64,000 nucleotides of DNA, from contig NZ_LMGZ01000004.1 in NCBI RefSeq assembly GCF_001427605.1, positions 54,299 to 118,298 on the forward strand. The letters run 5' to 3'. The stretch comes from Devosia sp. Root635. GTDB lineage: Bacteria; Pseudomonadota; Alphaproteobacteria; Rhizobiales; Devosiaceae. Positions 8,306 through 16,598 of the stretch are shown here, one piece after another. The notes under the pieces were generated by a model. The model had not been told where the DNA came from. It made no database searches and was given only the letters and a program-made list of their open reading frames with translations. Position 1 is the stretch's first letter, and each line of letters starts with the position of its first letter. A program made the translations under genes and the position numbers.

Positions 8306-9040
8306 ATGCGCATCGCAGTTTTCGGAGCCTCCGGCCGGGTCGGCACCCGCCTGGTCGAAGCCATCCTCACCGATCCGGGCCTGGAACTGGCCGCCGCGCA
8401 TGTGTCGCCCGGCTCACCCTGGATCGGCCGTCAGGTCGGCAATACCGTCATCGAATACCGGCCGGCCGAAGCCGCCATCAACGCCCATTGCGACGCTATC
8501 ATCGATTTCTCCTCGCCATCGGGCAGCCTTTACCTGCAGCGCATGGCCGGCCAGCGCCCCGTGCCCATTGTCATCGGCACCACCGGCTTTGCCGATGCCG
8601 ACCTGGCCGAAATCAACGCCGCCGCCCGCTATCGCCCTATTCTCACTGGCGCCAACTTCGCCCTGGGCTTCACTGCCTTCGCCCGCAACGCCCGCCAGTT
8701 CGCCGCCGCCCATCCCGGCGCCGGCATCGCCATCGAGGAAACCTATCATCGCCGCAAGAAGCGCGCGCCCTCGGGCACCTCGCTTCTGCTGGCCCGCATC
8801 CTGCATGAGGCGCAGGCAACCACCGCCGGTGCCAGCCCTCCGGAGCCAGAAATCCACGTCCATCGTGTCGGCGACACCGTCGGCATCAACGAAGTGCGCT
8901 TCGACCTCGGCGATTCCGAGATGCGCTTCATCTTCTCGGTCGAAACCATCGCCGCTTATGCCCGCGGCGCCCTGGCTGCCGCCATTCAACTGGTCGAATC
9001 GGGCCTCGGCCCCGGCCGTCACGACGCCTTCGACCTCTGA
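8306..9040 (+). CDS. DapB-like imine reductase with altered active-site signature
   Basis: A 244-residue protein of the 4-hydroxy-tetrahydrodipicolinate reductase fold: nucleotide motif VFGASGRVG (7-13), IIDFSSP near 65-71, VIGTTGF near 89-95, and the APSGT loop near 154-158. In the DapB signature the first catalytic His (E. coli His159) is Tyr147 here, the Lys (E. coli Lys163) is retained as Lys151, and the Asp before APSGT is Arg153. These changes, and its position inside a catabolic operon rather than a lysine-synthesis one, argue against normal DapB duty. It more likely reduces, or binds, a related cyclic imine. A GGGAGG ribosome-binding site lies seven bases before the ATG. Confidence 0.8.
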   Translation: MRIAVFGASGRVGTRLVEAILTDPGLELAAAHVSPGSPWIGRQVGNTVIEYRPAEAAINAHCDAIIDFSSPSGSLYLQRMAGQRPVPIVIGTTGFADADLAEINAAARYRPILTGANFALGFTAFARNARQFAAAHPGAGIAIEETYHRRKKRAPSGTSLLLARILHEAQATTAGASPPEPEIHVHRVGDTVGINEVRFDLGDSEMRFIFSVETIAAYARGALAAAIQLVESGLGPGRHDAFDL

Positions 9041-9064
9041 CCCCTTGCTGCAAAGGCCGCGACA

Positions 9065-9961
9065 ATGAATTTGACCACCGCCTTCACCGGCGTCTTCACC
9101 GCCCTGGTGACGCCCTTCGATGAAAACGGCATCGACTACCCGGCCTTCGACCGCCTGGTCGAATCCCAGCTTGCCGCCGGCATCAAGGGCCTCGTCCCCG
9201 TCGGCACCACGGGCGAAGCGGCGACCCTGTCAACCGACGAAGCCGCCGCCCTGGTCGCCCGCACCGTCAAGCTGGCCGCCGGCCGCGCCTTCGTGCTGGC
9301 CGGTGCAGGCTCCAACAGTACCGAACACGCCATTGAGGCCGCCAAGGCCTGCGAAGCAGCCGGTGCCGATGGCTGTCTCGTCGTCACGCCCTATTACAAC
9401 CGCCCCAGCCAGGCCGGCCTCGAGCGCCACTACGATGCCGTCGCCACCGCCATCGGCCTGCCCATCATGCTCTACAGCGTGCCCGGGCGCTGCGGTGTCG
9501 AGATTGCCCCCGAAACCGCGGCGCGCCTCCATGCCCGTCATGGCCATATCTTCGGCATCAAGGAGGCCGGCGGCCGGTCCGAACGCATCAGCGATCTGCG
9601 AGCCGCCTGCGGCCCCGATTTCGTCCTCCATTCCGGCGACGATGCCCTGGCTCTGCCCTTCATGGCGCTGGGTGCGCTGGGCGTCACCAGCGTCGTCTCC
9701 AATTACGCGCCCGAGGAAATGGTGGCCCTGGTCGCCGCCTGGCATCGCGGCGACCACGCCACCGCCTTGGCCCTGCATGACCGGATTTTTGCGCTCGCCA
9801 AGGCTTTGTTCATCGAGGGCAACCCGGTGCCCGTAAAGGAGGCCCTGGCCCTGCGCCACCAGATGGCCGGCACGGTGCGTGCGCCGCTGGCCCCGCTCGC
9901 AGCCGCCAGCCGCACCACGCTGGCCGCGGCGCTGGAAGAGTTCGCCAGGGCAAATAAATGA
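9065..9961 (+). CDS. DapA/N-acetylneuraminate lyase family aldolase or deaminase
   Basis: A 298-residue TIM-barrel protein of the dihydrodipicolinate synthase superfamily. It has the Schiff-base Lys166 (GIKEAGG), the GTTGE phosphate/carboxylate loop (47-51), Tyr111 in PYYNRPSQ, and Tyr137/Arg142 in YSVPGR. All catalytic positions of DapA are present, and the arginine that binds the second carboxylate is kept. Members of this family also act in amino acid breakdown, notably the hydroxyproline-pathway deaminase that converts pyrroline-4-hydroxy-2-carboxylate to alpha-ketoglutarate semialdehyde. In this operon, next to a flavin dehydrogenase and an aldehyde dehydrogenase, that kind of deaminase or lyase role is more likely than lysine synthesis. 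Confidence 0.83.
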   Translation: MNLTTAFTGVFTALVTPFDENGIDYPAFDRLVESQLAAGIKGLVPVGTTGEAATLSTDEAAALVARTVKLAAGRAFVLAGAGSNSTEHAIEAAKACEAAGADGCLVVTPYYNRPSQAGLERHYDAVATAIGLPIMLYSVPGRCGVEIAPETAARLHARHGHIFGIKEAGGRSERISDLRAACGPDFVLHSGDDALALPFMALGALGVTSVVSNYAPEEMVALVAAWHRGDHATALALHDRIFALAKALFIEGNPVPVKEALALRHQMAGTVRAPLAPLAAASRTTLAAALEEFARANK

Positions 9962-10096
9962 GCCAGGACTCTTCCAAGAAATGCCACAAGTGCGGACTGT
10001 CCGTTTGCATTGATGCAGCCCGGACGCACCTGCACTCTGAATACCGGAAGTTTGGTCAGCCATGACCATTGCCACCAGCATCAGAGGGAGAAGATG

Positions 10097-10927
10097 ATGA
10101 AACGACTGATTACCATAATCGCCGCCGCGTGCGTGGCGATGGGCGTCGCCGCCGCGCCGGCCGTCGCCCAGCAAAGCACGATCGACCAGATCAAGGAGCG
10201 CGGCGTTCTGCGCGTCCCCGCCATCCTCAACGAGGATCCCTATTTCAACAAGGATCCGCGCACCGGCGAATGGCGCGGCTTCGTGATCGACATGGCCTCC
10301 GATATCGCCACCACATTGGGCGTCGAGCTCGAAGTAGTCGAAAGCACCTGGGCCAATTCGATCCTCGACGTGCAGTCCGGCAAGGCCGATATCGCCCTGG
10401 CGCTGACCGCCCTGCCGTCGCGCGCTTTGGCCATCTCGTTCTCGGCCCCGACCTATTACAACAGCTTCGTCATCGTCTCGCCCAAGCCCGAACTGGCTTC
10501 GGCCACCTGGGCCTCGCTCAACGATCCGTCGATAACCCTGGCGGTGGATTTGGGCTCTTCGCAGGATTTGATCACCCAACAATACCTGCCCAAGGCCAAC
10601 GTGCTACGCTTCAAGACCCGTGACGAAGCCATCCTGGCCGTTGCCAGCGGCAAGGCCGATGCCATCGTCAACACGGTCCTCAACTCGGTGGTGATGGTCA
10701 AGCGCAACGCTGCTCTCGGCCAGGTCTATGTGCCCCAGCCGGTGCTGTCCTCGCCCTCGGTCATCGGCATCAACTACAATGCCGATGAGCAATTCAAGTC
10801 CTTCATCTCGGCCTGGGCCGACTACAATCGCCGCGTCGGCAACAACCAGACCTGGATCGTCAACGGCCTGGCGCCGTTCGAGATCGGGCTCGACGACCTG
10901 CCCGACAATTTCGATCTTGGCGGTTAG
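10097..10927 (+). CDS. polar amino acid ABC transporter, periplasmic substrate-binding protein
   Basis: A family 3 (amino acid type) solute-binding protein of 276 residues. A cleavable signal peptide (KRLITIIAAACVAMGVAAAP, predicted cleavage after AVA) precedes the mature start QQSTIDQIKERGVLRV. The mature protein has the typical opening and the motif GFVIDMASDIATTLGVELEVV. A GAGGGAG ribosome-binding site lies six bases before this ATG; an ATG one codon earlier is possible but closer than usual. It starts the transporter part of the operon and would bring in the substrate of the dehydrogenase set. Confidence 0.9.
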   Translation: MKRLITIIAAACVAMGVAAAPAVAQQSTIDQIKERGVLRVPAILNEDPYFNKDPRTGEWRGFVIDMASDIATTLGVELEVVESTWANSILDVQSGKADIALALTALPSRALAISFSAPTYYNSFVIVSPKPELASATWASLNDPSITLAVDLGSSQDLITQQYLPKANVLRFKTRDEAILAVASGKADAIVNTVLNSVVMVKRNAALGQVYVPQPVLSSPSVIGINYNADEQFKSFISAWADYNRRVGNNQTWIVNGLAPFEIGLDDLPDNFDLGG

Positions 10928-10980
10928 TCCGCTACGGCCGGGGCGAAACACGCCCCGGCCGACTCTCCAGAGGATACGCG

Positions 10981-11646
10981 ATGCCATATAAGTGGGATTT
11001 CAGCACCGTCCTGCAGTATTGGGACCTGTTTGCCTGGGGGCTATGGCTGACCTTTGCCTATACGCTCGGCTCCATCGTCGTTGGCGTCGTCATCGGCATG
11101 ATCATCTGCTTCGGCCGCCTATCCCCGTTCCGCGTCATCAGCGGGCTGGCGCGGGCCTACCAGGAAGTGTTCCGCTGCACCCCGCTGCTGGTGCAGCTCA
11201 TGTGGTTCTACTACGCGCTGCCCTTGCTGATCGGCGTGACCATCGAGAACTATGTCGCGGCGATGCTCACCTTGTCGCTCTATGCCGGCTCGTTCTATTC
11301 CGAGATTTTCCGCGGCGGCATCCTGTCCATCGACAAGGGCCAGACCGAAGCCGCCAAGGCCATCGCCATGTCCGACCGCCAGGTCATGTGGCGCATCGTC
11401 ATTCCGCAGGCCTTCAAGCGGGTGCTGCCCTCCTTCATCAACCAGTCGGTCATCCAGTTCAAGAATACCTCGCTGATCTCGGTGATTTCGGTGGGCGAGC
11501 TGGCCTACATGGCCGCCGTCGTCAACGGGCAGACCTACCGCCCGCTCGAAGCCTTCACCGTCGTCGCCCTGCTGTATTTCGTGGTCCTGTTCCCCATGAC
11601 CCAGGCCGCCGACTATGTCGAACATCGCATGCGGGTGAGTGACTGA
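10981..11646 (+). CDS. polar amino acid ABC transporter, permease
   Basis: A 221-residue inner-membrane permease of the HisM/GlnP family. It has about five hydrophobic segments and the cytoplasmic coupling motif of the family, [20 protein letters not shown], that docks onto the ATPase. Only one permease gene is present, so the transporter probably uses a homodimer. The stop overlaps a downstream ATG (TGATG), although the ATPase probably starts slightly later. Confidence 0.92.
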   Translation: MPYKWDFSTVLQYWDLFAWGLWLTFAYTLGSIVVGVVIGMIICFGRLSPFRVISGLARAYQEVFRCTPLLVQLMWFYYALPLLIGVTIENYVAAMLTLSLYAGSFYSEIFRGGILSIDKGQTEAAKAIAMSDRQVMWRIVIPQAFKRVLPSFINQSVIQFKNTSLISVISVGELAYMAAVVNGQTYRPLEAFTVVALLYFVVLFPMTQAADYVEHRMRVSD

Positions 11647-11678
11647 TGGACGCGCCAGCAATTTCAGGAGAAGCGACC

Positions 11679-12446
11679 ATGCCCCCGACCGATGCCGAGC
11701 CGGTCCTGACCGTCAGGGGCCTGGAGAAAAGCTACAACAAGCTGCGGGTGATCAAGGGCGTCGATCTCGATCTGCATCGCGGCGAGGTGCTGGCCATTAT
11801 CGGCCCCTCGGGCTCGGGCAAGTCGACGCTGATCCGTTGCCTCAACCTGCTCGAAGTGCCCACCACCGGCGAGATTGCCTATAATGGCCGCCGCGTCGAG
11901 AACCGCTTCCAGTCCCGCGACGGCAATATCGGCTGCGGCGAGCTGCGCCGCCACGTCGGCATGGTGTTCCAGCATTTCAACCTCTTCCCCCACAAGACCG
12001 TGATGCAGAATATCTGCGAAGGTCCCGTCGCCGTGCTCAAGGAGCCGCGCGCCGAGGTCGAAGCGCGGGCGCTGGAACTGCTCGGCAAGGTGGGCCTGCT
12101 CGACAAGCGCGACGCTTATCCCAACCACCTCTCCGGTGGCCAGAAGCAGCGCGTCGCCATCGCCCGGGCGCTGGCCATGCGGCCCGATGTGCTGCTGCTC
12201 GACGAAGTCACCAGCGCGCTCGACCCCGAGCTGGTGGGCGAGGTGCTCCAGGTCATTCGCCTGCTCGCCCAGGACGGCATGACCATGGCCATCGTCACCC
12301 ACGAAATGGCCTTCGCCGCCGACGTGGCCGACCGCGTCGCCTTCATCGATGGCGGCGTCATTGCCGAACTCGGCACGGCCGAAAGCGTCATCCGCCACCC
12401 CGCCAGCGAACGGCTGCAGGCTTTCCTTGGCCGGTTCAACGCCTGA
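11679..12446 (+). CDS. polar amino acid ABC transporter, ATP-binding protein
   Basis: A 255-residue GlnQ/HisP-type ATPase. Walker A is GPSGSGKST (42-50), the signature is [17 protein letters not shown], and Walker B is [14 protein letters not shown], followed by the switch His in VTHEM. An in-frame ATG overlaps the permease stop 33 bases upstream, but the chosen ATG has a strong AGGAG eight bases before it. It powers uptake by the preceding binding protein and permease. Confidence 0.93.
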   Translation: MPPTDAEPVLTVRGLEKSYNKLRVIKGVDLDLHRGEVLAIIGPSGSGKSTLIRCLNLLEVPTTGEIAYNGRRVENRFQSRDGNIGCGELRRHVGMVFQHFNLFPHKTVMQNICEGPVAVLKEPRAEVEARALELLGKVGLLDKRDAYPNHLSGGQKQRVAIARALAMRPDVLLLDEVTSALDPELVGEVLQVIRLLAQDGMTMAIVTHEMAFAADVADRVAFIDGGVIAELGTAESVIRHPASERLQAFLGRFNA

Positions 12447-12458
12447 TCGGAGCATAAC

Positions 12459-13529
12459 ATGAAGGTCCTGATCATTGGCGGCGGCCGTATCGGACTGGCG
12501 GTGGCGGGCCTGTTGGCGAGCTTTGGTGGACATGAGGCGGAAATCGCCGACATAACGGGCGAGGCATTGGACCATGCTTCCCGGCGTGGCTTCCGCACAC
12601 GCTATCTCGATGCCTCCCGGCGCAAGGACTGCGTCGAGGCCCTGGCCGGCTTCGATATCGTCGTCAATGCCGCACCCACGCGCCTCGCCGCAGCCATTGC
12701 CACGGCGGCCATCGAGGCCGGCACCCATTATGTCGATACCGCCGAGGACATCGCCCCGGTCAGCGATCTCGCCGCGGTCTCCGGCCACGGCAAGGTCATC
12801 CTGCCCGGCTGCGGCCTCTCGCCGGGCCTGGTCGCCAACCTCGCCGCCGAACTGGTCGATGCGCTCGAAGGCCCCATCGACATGGTGGTCCGCGTCGGCG
12901 GCCTGCCGGTGCATCCGTCCAATGGTTTCGGCTACGGCCTCTCCTGGGATGTCGATGGGCTCATCGCCGAATATACCGGGCTGTGCGAGGGCATCGTGGA
13001 AGGTCAGTTGGTCAGTTCGGCACCCCTGCAGCAATATGAGAGCTTCGTGCTCAATGGCCGTCCCTACGAGGCCTTCAGCACCGCCGGTGGCCTCGGCAGC
13101 CTCTGCGCCGCCCTCCAGCACAAGGTGCGCAATCTCAGCTTCCGCACCATCCGCTATCCCGGTCACCTGACCCTGGCACGGTTCCTGTTCGAGGATCTCG
13201 GCCTCAAGCGCCGTCGCGACATACTGCGCACCGTCCTGCGCTTCGGCGTACCCGATGTGGTCCAGGATGTCGTGGTCATCTTCATCAGCGTCCGCGGCTT
13301 CCACCAGGGCGTGCCCGCCGAACGCTCCTACGTCCGCAAGATTTACCACGAACCCATGCGCAGCCAGTTCCCGGTCACCGCCCTCAGCCACACCTCGGCG
13401 GCCCATCTCTGCACCATGATCGACCTGATCGAACAGGGCCACATAAAGGACAGGGGCGTCGCCCGCCACGAAGCCGTCCCCTTCCGGCTCATAAGTGAAA
13501 ACCGCTTCATGACCCCCTTGCTGAACTAG
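12459..13529 (+). CDS. saccharopine dehydrogenase / lysine 6-dehydrogenase-like oxidoreductase
   Basis: A 356-residue protein with an N-terminal NAD(P)-binding Rossmann domain (VLIIGGGRIGLAVAGLL; GGGRIG at 7-12) and the saccharopine-dehydrogenase C-terminal domain (CGLSPGLVANLAAELVD, then GGLPVHPSNGFGYGLSW). The C-terminal layout is closest to lysine 6-dehydrogenase-like proteins, which make cyclic piperideine carboxylate from lysine. It is the last gene of the operon and starts 12 bases after the ATPase. With DapA- and DapB-like partners it points to a six- or five-membered cyclic imine intermediate, though the actual reaction is not shown by the sequence. Confidence 0.78.
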   Translation: MKVLIIGGGRIGLAVAGLLASFGGHEAEIADITGEALDHASRRGFRTRYLDASRRKDCVEALAGFDIVVNAAPTRLAAAIATAAIEAGTHYVDTAEDIAPVSDLAAVSGHGKVILPGCGLSPGLVANLAAELVDALEGPIDMVVRVGGLPVHPSNGFGYGLSWDVDGLIAEYTGLCEGIVEGQLVSSAPLQQYESFVLNGRPYEAFSTAGGLGSLCAALQHKVRNLSFRTIRYPGHLTLARFLFEDLGLKRRRDILRTVLRFGVPDVVQDVVVIFISVRGFHQGVPAERSYVRKIYHEPMRSQFPVTALSHTSAAHLCTMIDLIEQGHIKDRGVARHEAVPFRLISENRFMTPLLN

Positions 13530-13564
13530 CCTACCCCCCATCTCCGACAGGTGCCGAAGCGGCC

Positions 13565-13599
13565 TGCCAAGCTTCGTGCGCCGAAGCCCGGCCTTGGCA
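13565..13599 (+). terminator. hairpin after the catabolic operon, candidate terminator
   Basis: Nested inverted repeats: outer arms tgccaag and cttggca, inner arms cttcg and cgaag around tgcgc. It is followed by a short attt run, so it is a weak intrinsic terminator at best. Confidence 0.35.
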
Positions 13600-13812
13600 A
13601 TTTCGGCGATATGGTGAATGCCGGCGTCGATTTCGCAGCCTTCAGCAACCTCGCCACTCCTCGCTTGGGATGCTGCAGGCCGGTCGCCAGTCAATGCTGT
13701 CAAGATCATGGATTGCCCGGAAGGGTCCACAGGACTGTTAGGGCTACTTGCAATTTTCAATACCCTGAACCAGAAAAGGTGCGCTAGCATTCTGTCATTT
13801 CAGGAAGCCATA

Positions 13813-13842
13813 TTGGTTTCCGGTGACATTATTTGTTATACG
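13813..13842 (+). promoter_or_regulatory. possible sigma70-type promoter of the exported peptidoglycan-binding-like protein
   Basis: TTGGTT, an 18-base spacer, then TATACG, inside an AT-rich segment about 60 bases upstream of the chosen start codon. Both hexamers deviate from consensus. Confidence 0.25.
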
Positions 13843-13903
13843 ACCGCGTTTGGCCAATGGGATACTAAGATCAGGCCGGACACTGACATGGGGCATAAGT
13901 GCT

Positions 13904-15193
13904 ATGAAAGCTATCAGGGGTGCAATATTGGCGATCATGGCCGTGTTGCCGGTCATCCAGCCAACCCAGGCTGTCGCGCAGTTAGAAGATTTCGTGCGAG
14001 GCGTGGGCACCGTGATCGCCGTCTGTGCGCTGACGCAAAGCTGCGGCAACCAGCGGCCGGCGAACAACGCGCCGCGCCAGCAGGCGCCTGCCGCGCCGCG
14101 CGCGCAGCCCAATCCCACCGTCATGGCTGACCAGCAGGCACTCAACTATTTCGGCTTCCCCGCCGGCACCGCCGACGGCTTGTCCGGCAGCAAGACGCGC
14201 AACGCCATTTCCACCTACCAGGGCTATATGGGCTACCCCGTGACCGGGGCGCTGACCGACTATGAGCGCTCGACGCTGATTTCGGGATACCAGCGCGCCA
14301 TGTCCGGCCTTGCCGGCCAGTATCCGAATGTAGTGGCCGCCGAAGGTCAACGAGGCCTGCTGCGCGGCATTCAGCGCGAAGCACAGGGCCTGCCTTTCGA
14401 CCCCAGCGCGCGCCCGGCGGCCCCGCCGGTGGTGCAGGCGGCCGCTCAGGGTACGACGCCCACGCCACAGGCGGCAGCGCCCACCATGCCGACCTTCGCG
14501 TCCAAGCCGGTCGACGTGTCGATGACGCAGTTCTGCAGCGAAATCAACCTGCTGACCCGAGCCAATGGCAGCCCGGTCACCGCCAACTCGATCACCGATC
14601 CGCAATTTGCGCTCAACGAGCAGTTCTGCTTCGCCCGTGAGTATGCAATTTCGCGTACGCAGCAGCTTTCCGCCGAAATCCATGGCGTTTCCGATGCTGA
14701 CCTGCAATTGCAGTGCGAGGGTCTCGTCGGCGTGATGGCGGCCCAGGTTGCCAGGCTGGGTGAAACCCCGGCCGCCGAGCTGACCGCCGGTGCTGCTGAA
14801 TTTGTCCGCACCTTCGGCATGCCGAACGATCAGTTGATCGCCACCGGCGAAATTTGCCTCGGTCTCGGCTATCGCATCGACGACGCGGCCATCGCCGTTG
14901 CTTCGACCACGGTTCTGGTTGGCGCCGGCCGCGGTACCTATGGCGAAATGTTCGGCCATCACCTGCGCAAGGGTTTTGGCACAACGGCCAATGCCGATGC
15001 TGCCCGCGACTGGTATGGCCATGCTCTGGGTGCTCTCGACGGCGGCCAGGAACCAGCCTTCCTGCCCACTCAGAGCGCCGAACGCGCGGCGGTGATGCGC
15101 AATGCGCTCGACTTTACGACTGCTGCCGGCACCGCGCTCCCCGGCGCGACCGATGTCAGCTTGCAGTTCCCGGCCATGACCGCGGCGAACTGA
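13904..15193 (+). CDS. exported protein with peptidoglycan-binding-like segment, paralog A
   Basis: A 429-residue protein. A signal peptide (MKAIRGAILAIMAVLPVIQP, cleavage near AVAQ) is followed by a short Cys-containing segment, a Pro/Ala linker, and a peptidoglycan_binding_1-like stretch (QALNYFGFPAGTADGLSG, then AISTYQGYMGYPVTGALTD, residues about 75-130). After a second linker comes a conserved C-terminal domain of about 210 residues with Cys residues and the motif GEMFGHHLRKGFG. The next gene is a clear paralog along its whole length. The start was moved from an upstream frame opening to the ATG that begins the signal peptide. It is likely periplasmic and cell-wall associated; no enzyme motif is visible. 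Confidence 0.72.
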   Translation: MKAIRGAILAIMAVLPVIQPTQAVAQLEDFVRGVGTVIAVCALTQSCGNQRPANNAPRQQAPAAPRAQPNPTVMADQQALNYFGFPAGTADGLSGSKTRNAISTYQGYMGYPVTGALTDYERSTLISGYQRAMSGLAGQYPNVVAAEGQRGLLRGIQREAQGLPFDPSARPAAPPVVQAAAQGTTPTPQAAAPTMPTFASKPVDVSMTQFCSEINLLTRANGSPVTANSITDPQFALNEQFCFAREYAISRTQQLSAEIHGVSDADLQLQCEGLVGVMAAQVARLGETPAAELTAGAAEFVRTFGMPNDQLIATGEICLGLGYRIDDAAIAVASTTVLVGAGRGTYGEMFGHHLRKGFGTTANADAARDWYGHALGALDGGQEPAFLPTQSAERAAVMRNALDFTTAAGTALPGATDVSLQFPAMTAAN

Positions 15194-15219
15194 GGCGACC
15201 AGACGACGACGATCGACGC

Positions 15220-15250
15220 AATGGCGGCCCCTCGGCCGCCATTTGCATTT
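15220..15250 (+). terminator. Rho-independent terminator candidate after paralog A
   Basis: A perfect ten-base stem, aatggcggcc and ggccgccatt, encloses a four-base cctc loop and is followed by tgcattt. It is well placed 26 bases after the stop codon. Confidence 0.65.
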
Positions 15251-15358
15251 GTACCGGCCTGAAGGCCGCCGATTACACGCAATGTCAAGGGCAGTTTTGG
15301 CGGGCAAGGGCTAGCATCCAGTCATCGATCAGATCTGGTTCACCTCGGAGAAGCACGC

Positions 15359-16588
15359 ATGACCAGGATGCCTTTTCTTTCCGCCATTGCCCTTGCGGCT
15401 CTTTTGGTCCCACAGCCCGCCATCGCCTTCAGCCCCGGCGAGCTTTTCGTGCAGAAGGGCATTGAAACCACCTTCGACATCCTTCTCACCTGCGCAACGA
15501 CCGACCGGTGCGGAAACAACGCGCCGACGCCTCGCCCGACCACATCCGGATCGGGCACGAATTCGGGGCCAGCGGTCCGTGTGCCGAGCCCATTGCCCAA
15601 TCCGATCGTGATGGCTGACCAAACCGCGCTGGCCTATTTCGGTTTTGATCCGGGCCCGGCGGATGGTTTTTCGGGCCAGAAGACCGCGGGCGCAATCCAG
15701 CGCTTCCAGGGTCGTTTCGCGCTGCCTGTGACAGGTGTATTGGGCGATGCCGAACGATTGGCCTTGACGACGGCGCGGCAACGAGCAGAACAGCAGGGCA
15801 TGCAGGACCATGGCGCGAGGCAGGCGGAGCTTGACCTCTACTACCGCCAGACCAGAAGTGTGCCCGCTCCGACACAGCAGCCCCACCCGGCGCCGGAATG
15901 GCCACTGCCCACCCTGCCGACCACGGCCCCGGCCGCCTCCATGGCCGATCATTGTGCTTTGACCGGCATGCTGACGAGTGCCAACGGCGGCCGGATGCGG
16001 GCAGACGATATCGGCGATCCGGCTCTGGCGCTCGACGAGCAATTTTGTGCCGCCCGCGACTATGCCATCCTCCTCGGCACACAGGCGGCCGCTGGACAGG
16101 ACCTTGCCGGCCTGTGCGCCAGCCTGGTTGCCGACATGCGCAATGTGGTGGCAATGGCGGGCAATGCCGGGCCGGACGCAGTCGTGGCAAAGGCGACCGC
16201 CAGGGTAAGGGATATCGGCGTTGCGCCGGAGCGTCAGCGGCAGATGGGCGAGATCTGCCTGGGGACCGCCTATCGCAAGGACGACGCGGAGATGGCGCTG
16301 GCGGCCGCCGGCGTCATGCTGGCCAGCGGCAACGCGGCCTATGCCGAGATATTCGGGCACCACATCCGCCTCGGTTTTGGACTCGCCGGTAACCAGGAAC
16401 GTGCCTTGCAATGGTACCGCCATGGTCTCGACGGCCTGAGGAACGGCGCCCAAGCGGCCTTTCTGCCTGCACAGAGTACGGAACGCGCGGCCATCATTGA
16501 GGCCTCGATCGCTGGCGGATCTGCCAGCATGCCGGCCGATGCCACCAGTATCGGCGCCAGTTTTACCACCAGCGACTCCTGGCGGTAG
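15359..16588 (+). CDS. exported protein with peptidoglycan-binding-like segment, paralog B
   Basis: A 409-residue tandem duplicate of the preceding gene: signal peptide (MTRMPFLSAIALAALLVPQP, cleavage near AIA), a Cys-containing segment (CATTDRCGNN), a linker, a peptidoglycan_binding_1-like stretch (ALAYFGFDPGPADGFSGQKT, then AIQRFQGRFALPVTGVL), and the same C-terminal domain (GEICLGTAYRKDDAE, AEIFGHHIRLGFGLAG). Sequence divergence is considerable, so the duplication is not recent. A GGAG lies eight bases before the ATG. It converges on the CHAT gene with only ten bases between stop codons, leaving no room for a separate terminator. Confidence 0.72.
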   Translation: MTRMPFLSAIALAALLVPQPAIAFSPGELFVQKGIETTFDILLTCATTDRCGNNAPTPRPTTSGSGTNSGPAVRVPSPLPNPIVMADQTALAYFGFDPGPADGFSGQKTAGAIQRFQGRFALPVTGVLGDAERLALTTARQRAEQQGMQDHGARQAELDLYYRQTRSVPAPTQQPHPAPEWPLPTLPTTAPAASMADHCALTGMLTSANGGRMRADDIGDPALALDEQFCAARDYAILLGTQAAAGQDLAGLCASLVADMRNVVAMAGNAGPDAVVAKATARVRDIGVAPERQRQMGEICLGTAYRKDDAEMALAAAGVMLASGNAAYAEIFGHHIRLGFGLAGNQERALQWYRHGLDGLRNGAQAAFLPAQSTERAAIIEASIAGGSASMPADATSIGASFTTSDSWR

Positions 16589-16598
16589 GATCAGATAC

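Larger units (their letters stand above)
13530..13903. other. intergenic region with terminator-like hairpin and AT-rich promoter-like segment
   Basis: About 370 bases between the catabolic operon and the first exported paralog. Nothing in it reads like a gene. The left part carries a hairpin at 13565-13599. The right part (about 13740-13860) is clearly more AT-rich than its surroundings and contains promoter-like hexamers near 13813 and 13837. Confidence 0.5.

Noticed and set aside
8306..9961. Lysine biosynthesis genes dapB and dapA
   Set aside because: The operon context is catabolic with an amino acid importer, and the DapB-like protein has altered catalytic residues.
9230..10582. 450-codon minus-strand frame opposite the DapA-like gene and the binding protein gene
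   Set aside because: Both plus-strand genes have complete family motifs, so the minus frame is a shadow.
11664..13790. 708-codon open frame on the minus strand opposite the ABC ATPase and the saccharopine dehydrogenase-like gene
   Set aside because: It is opposite two well-supported genes, low in complexity and rich in Gly/His/Gln, with no domain.
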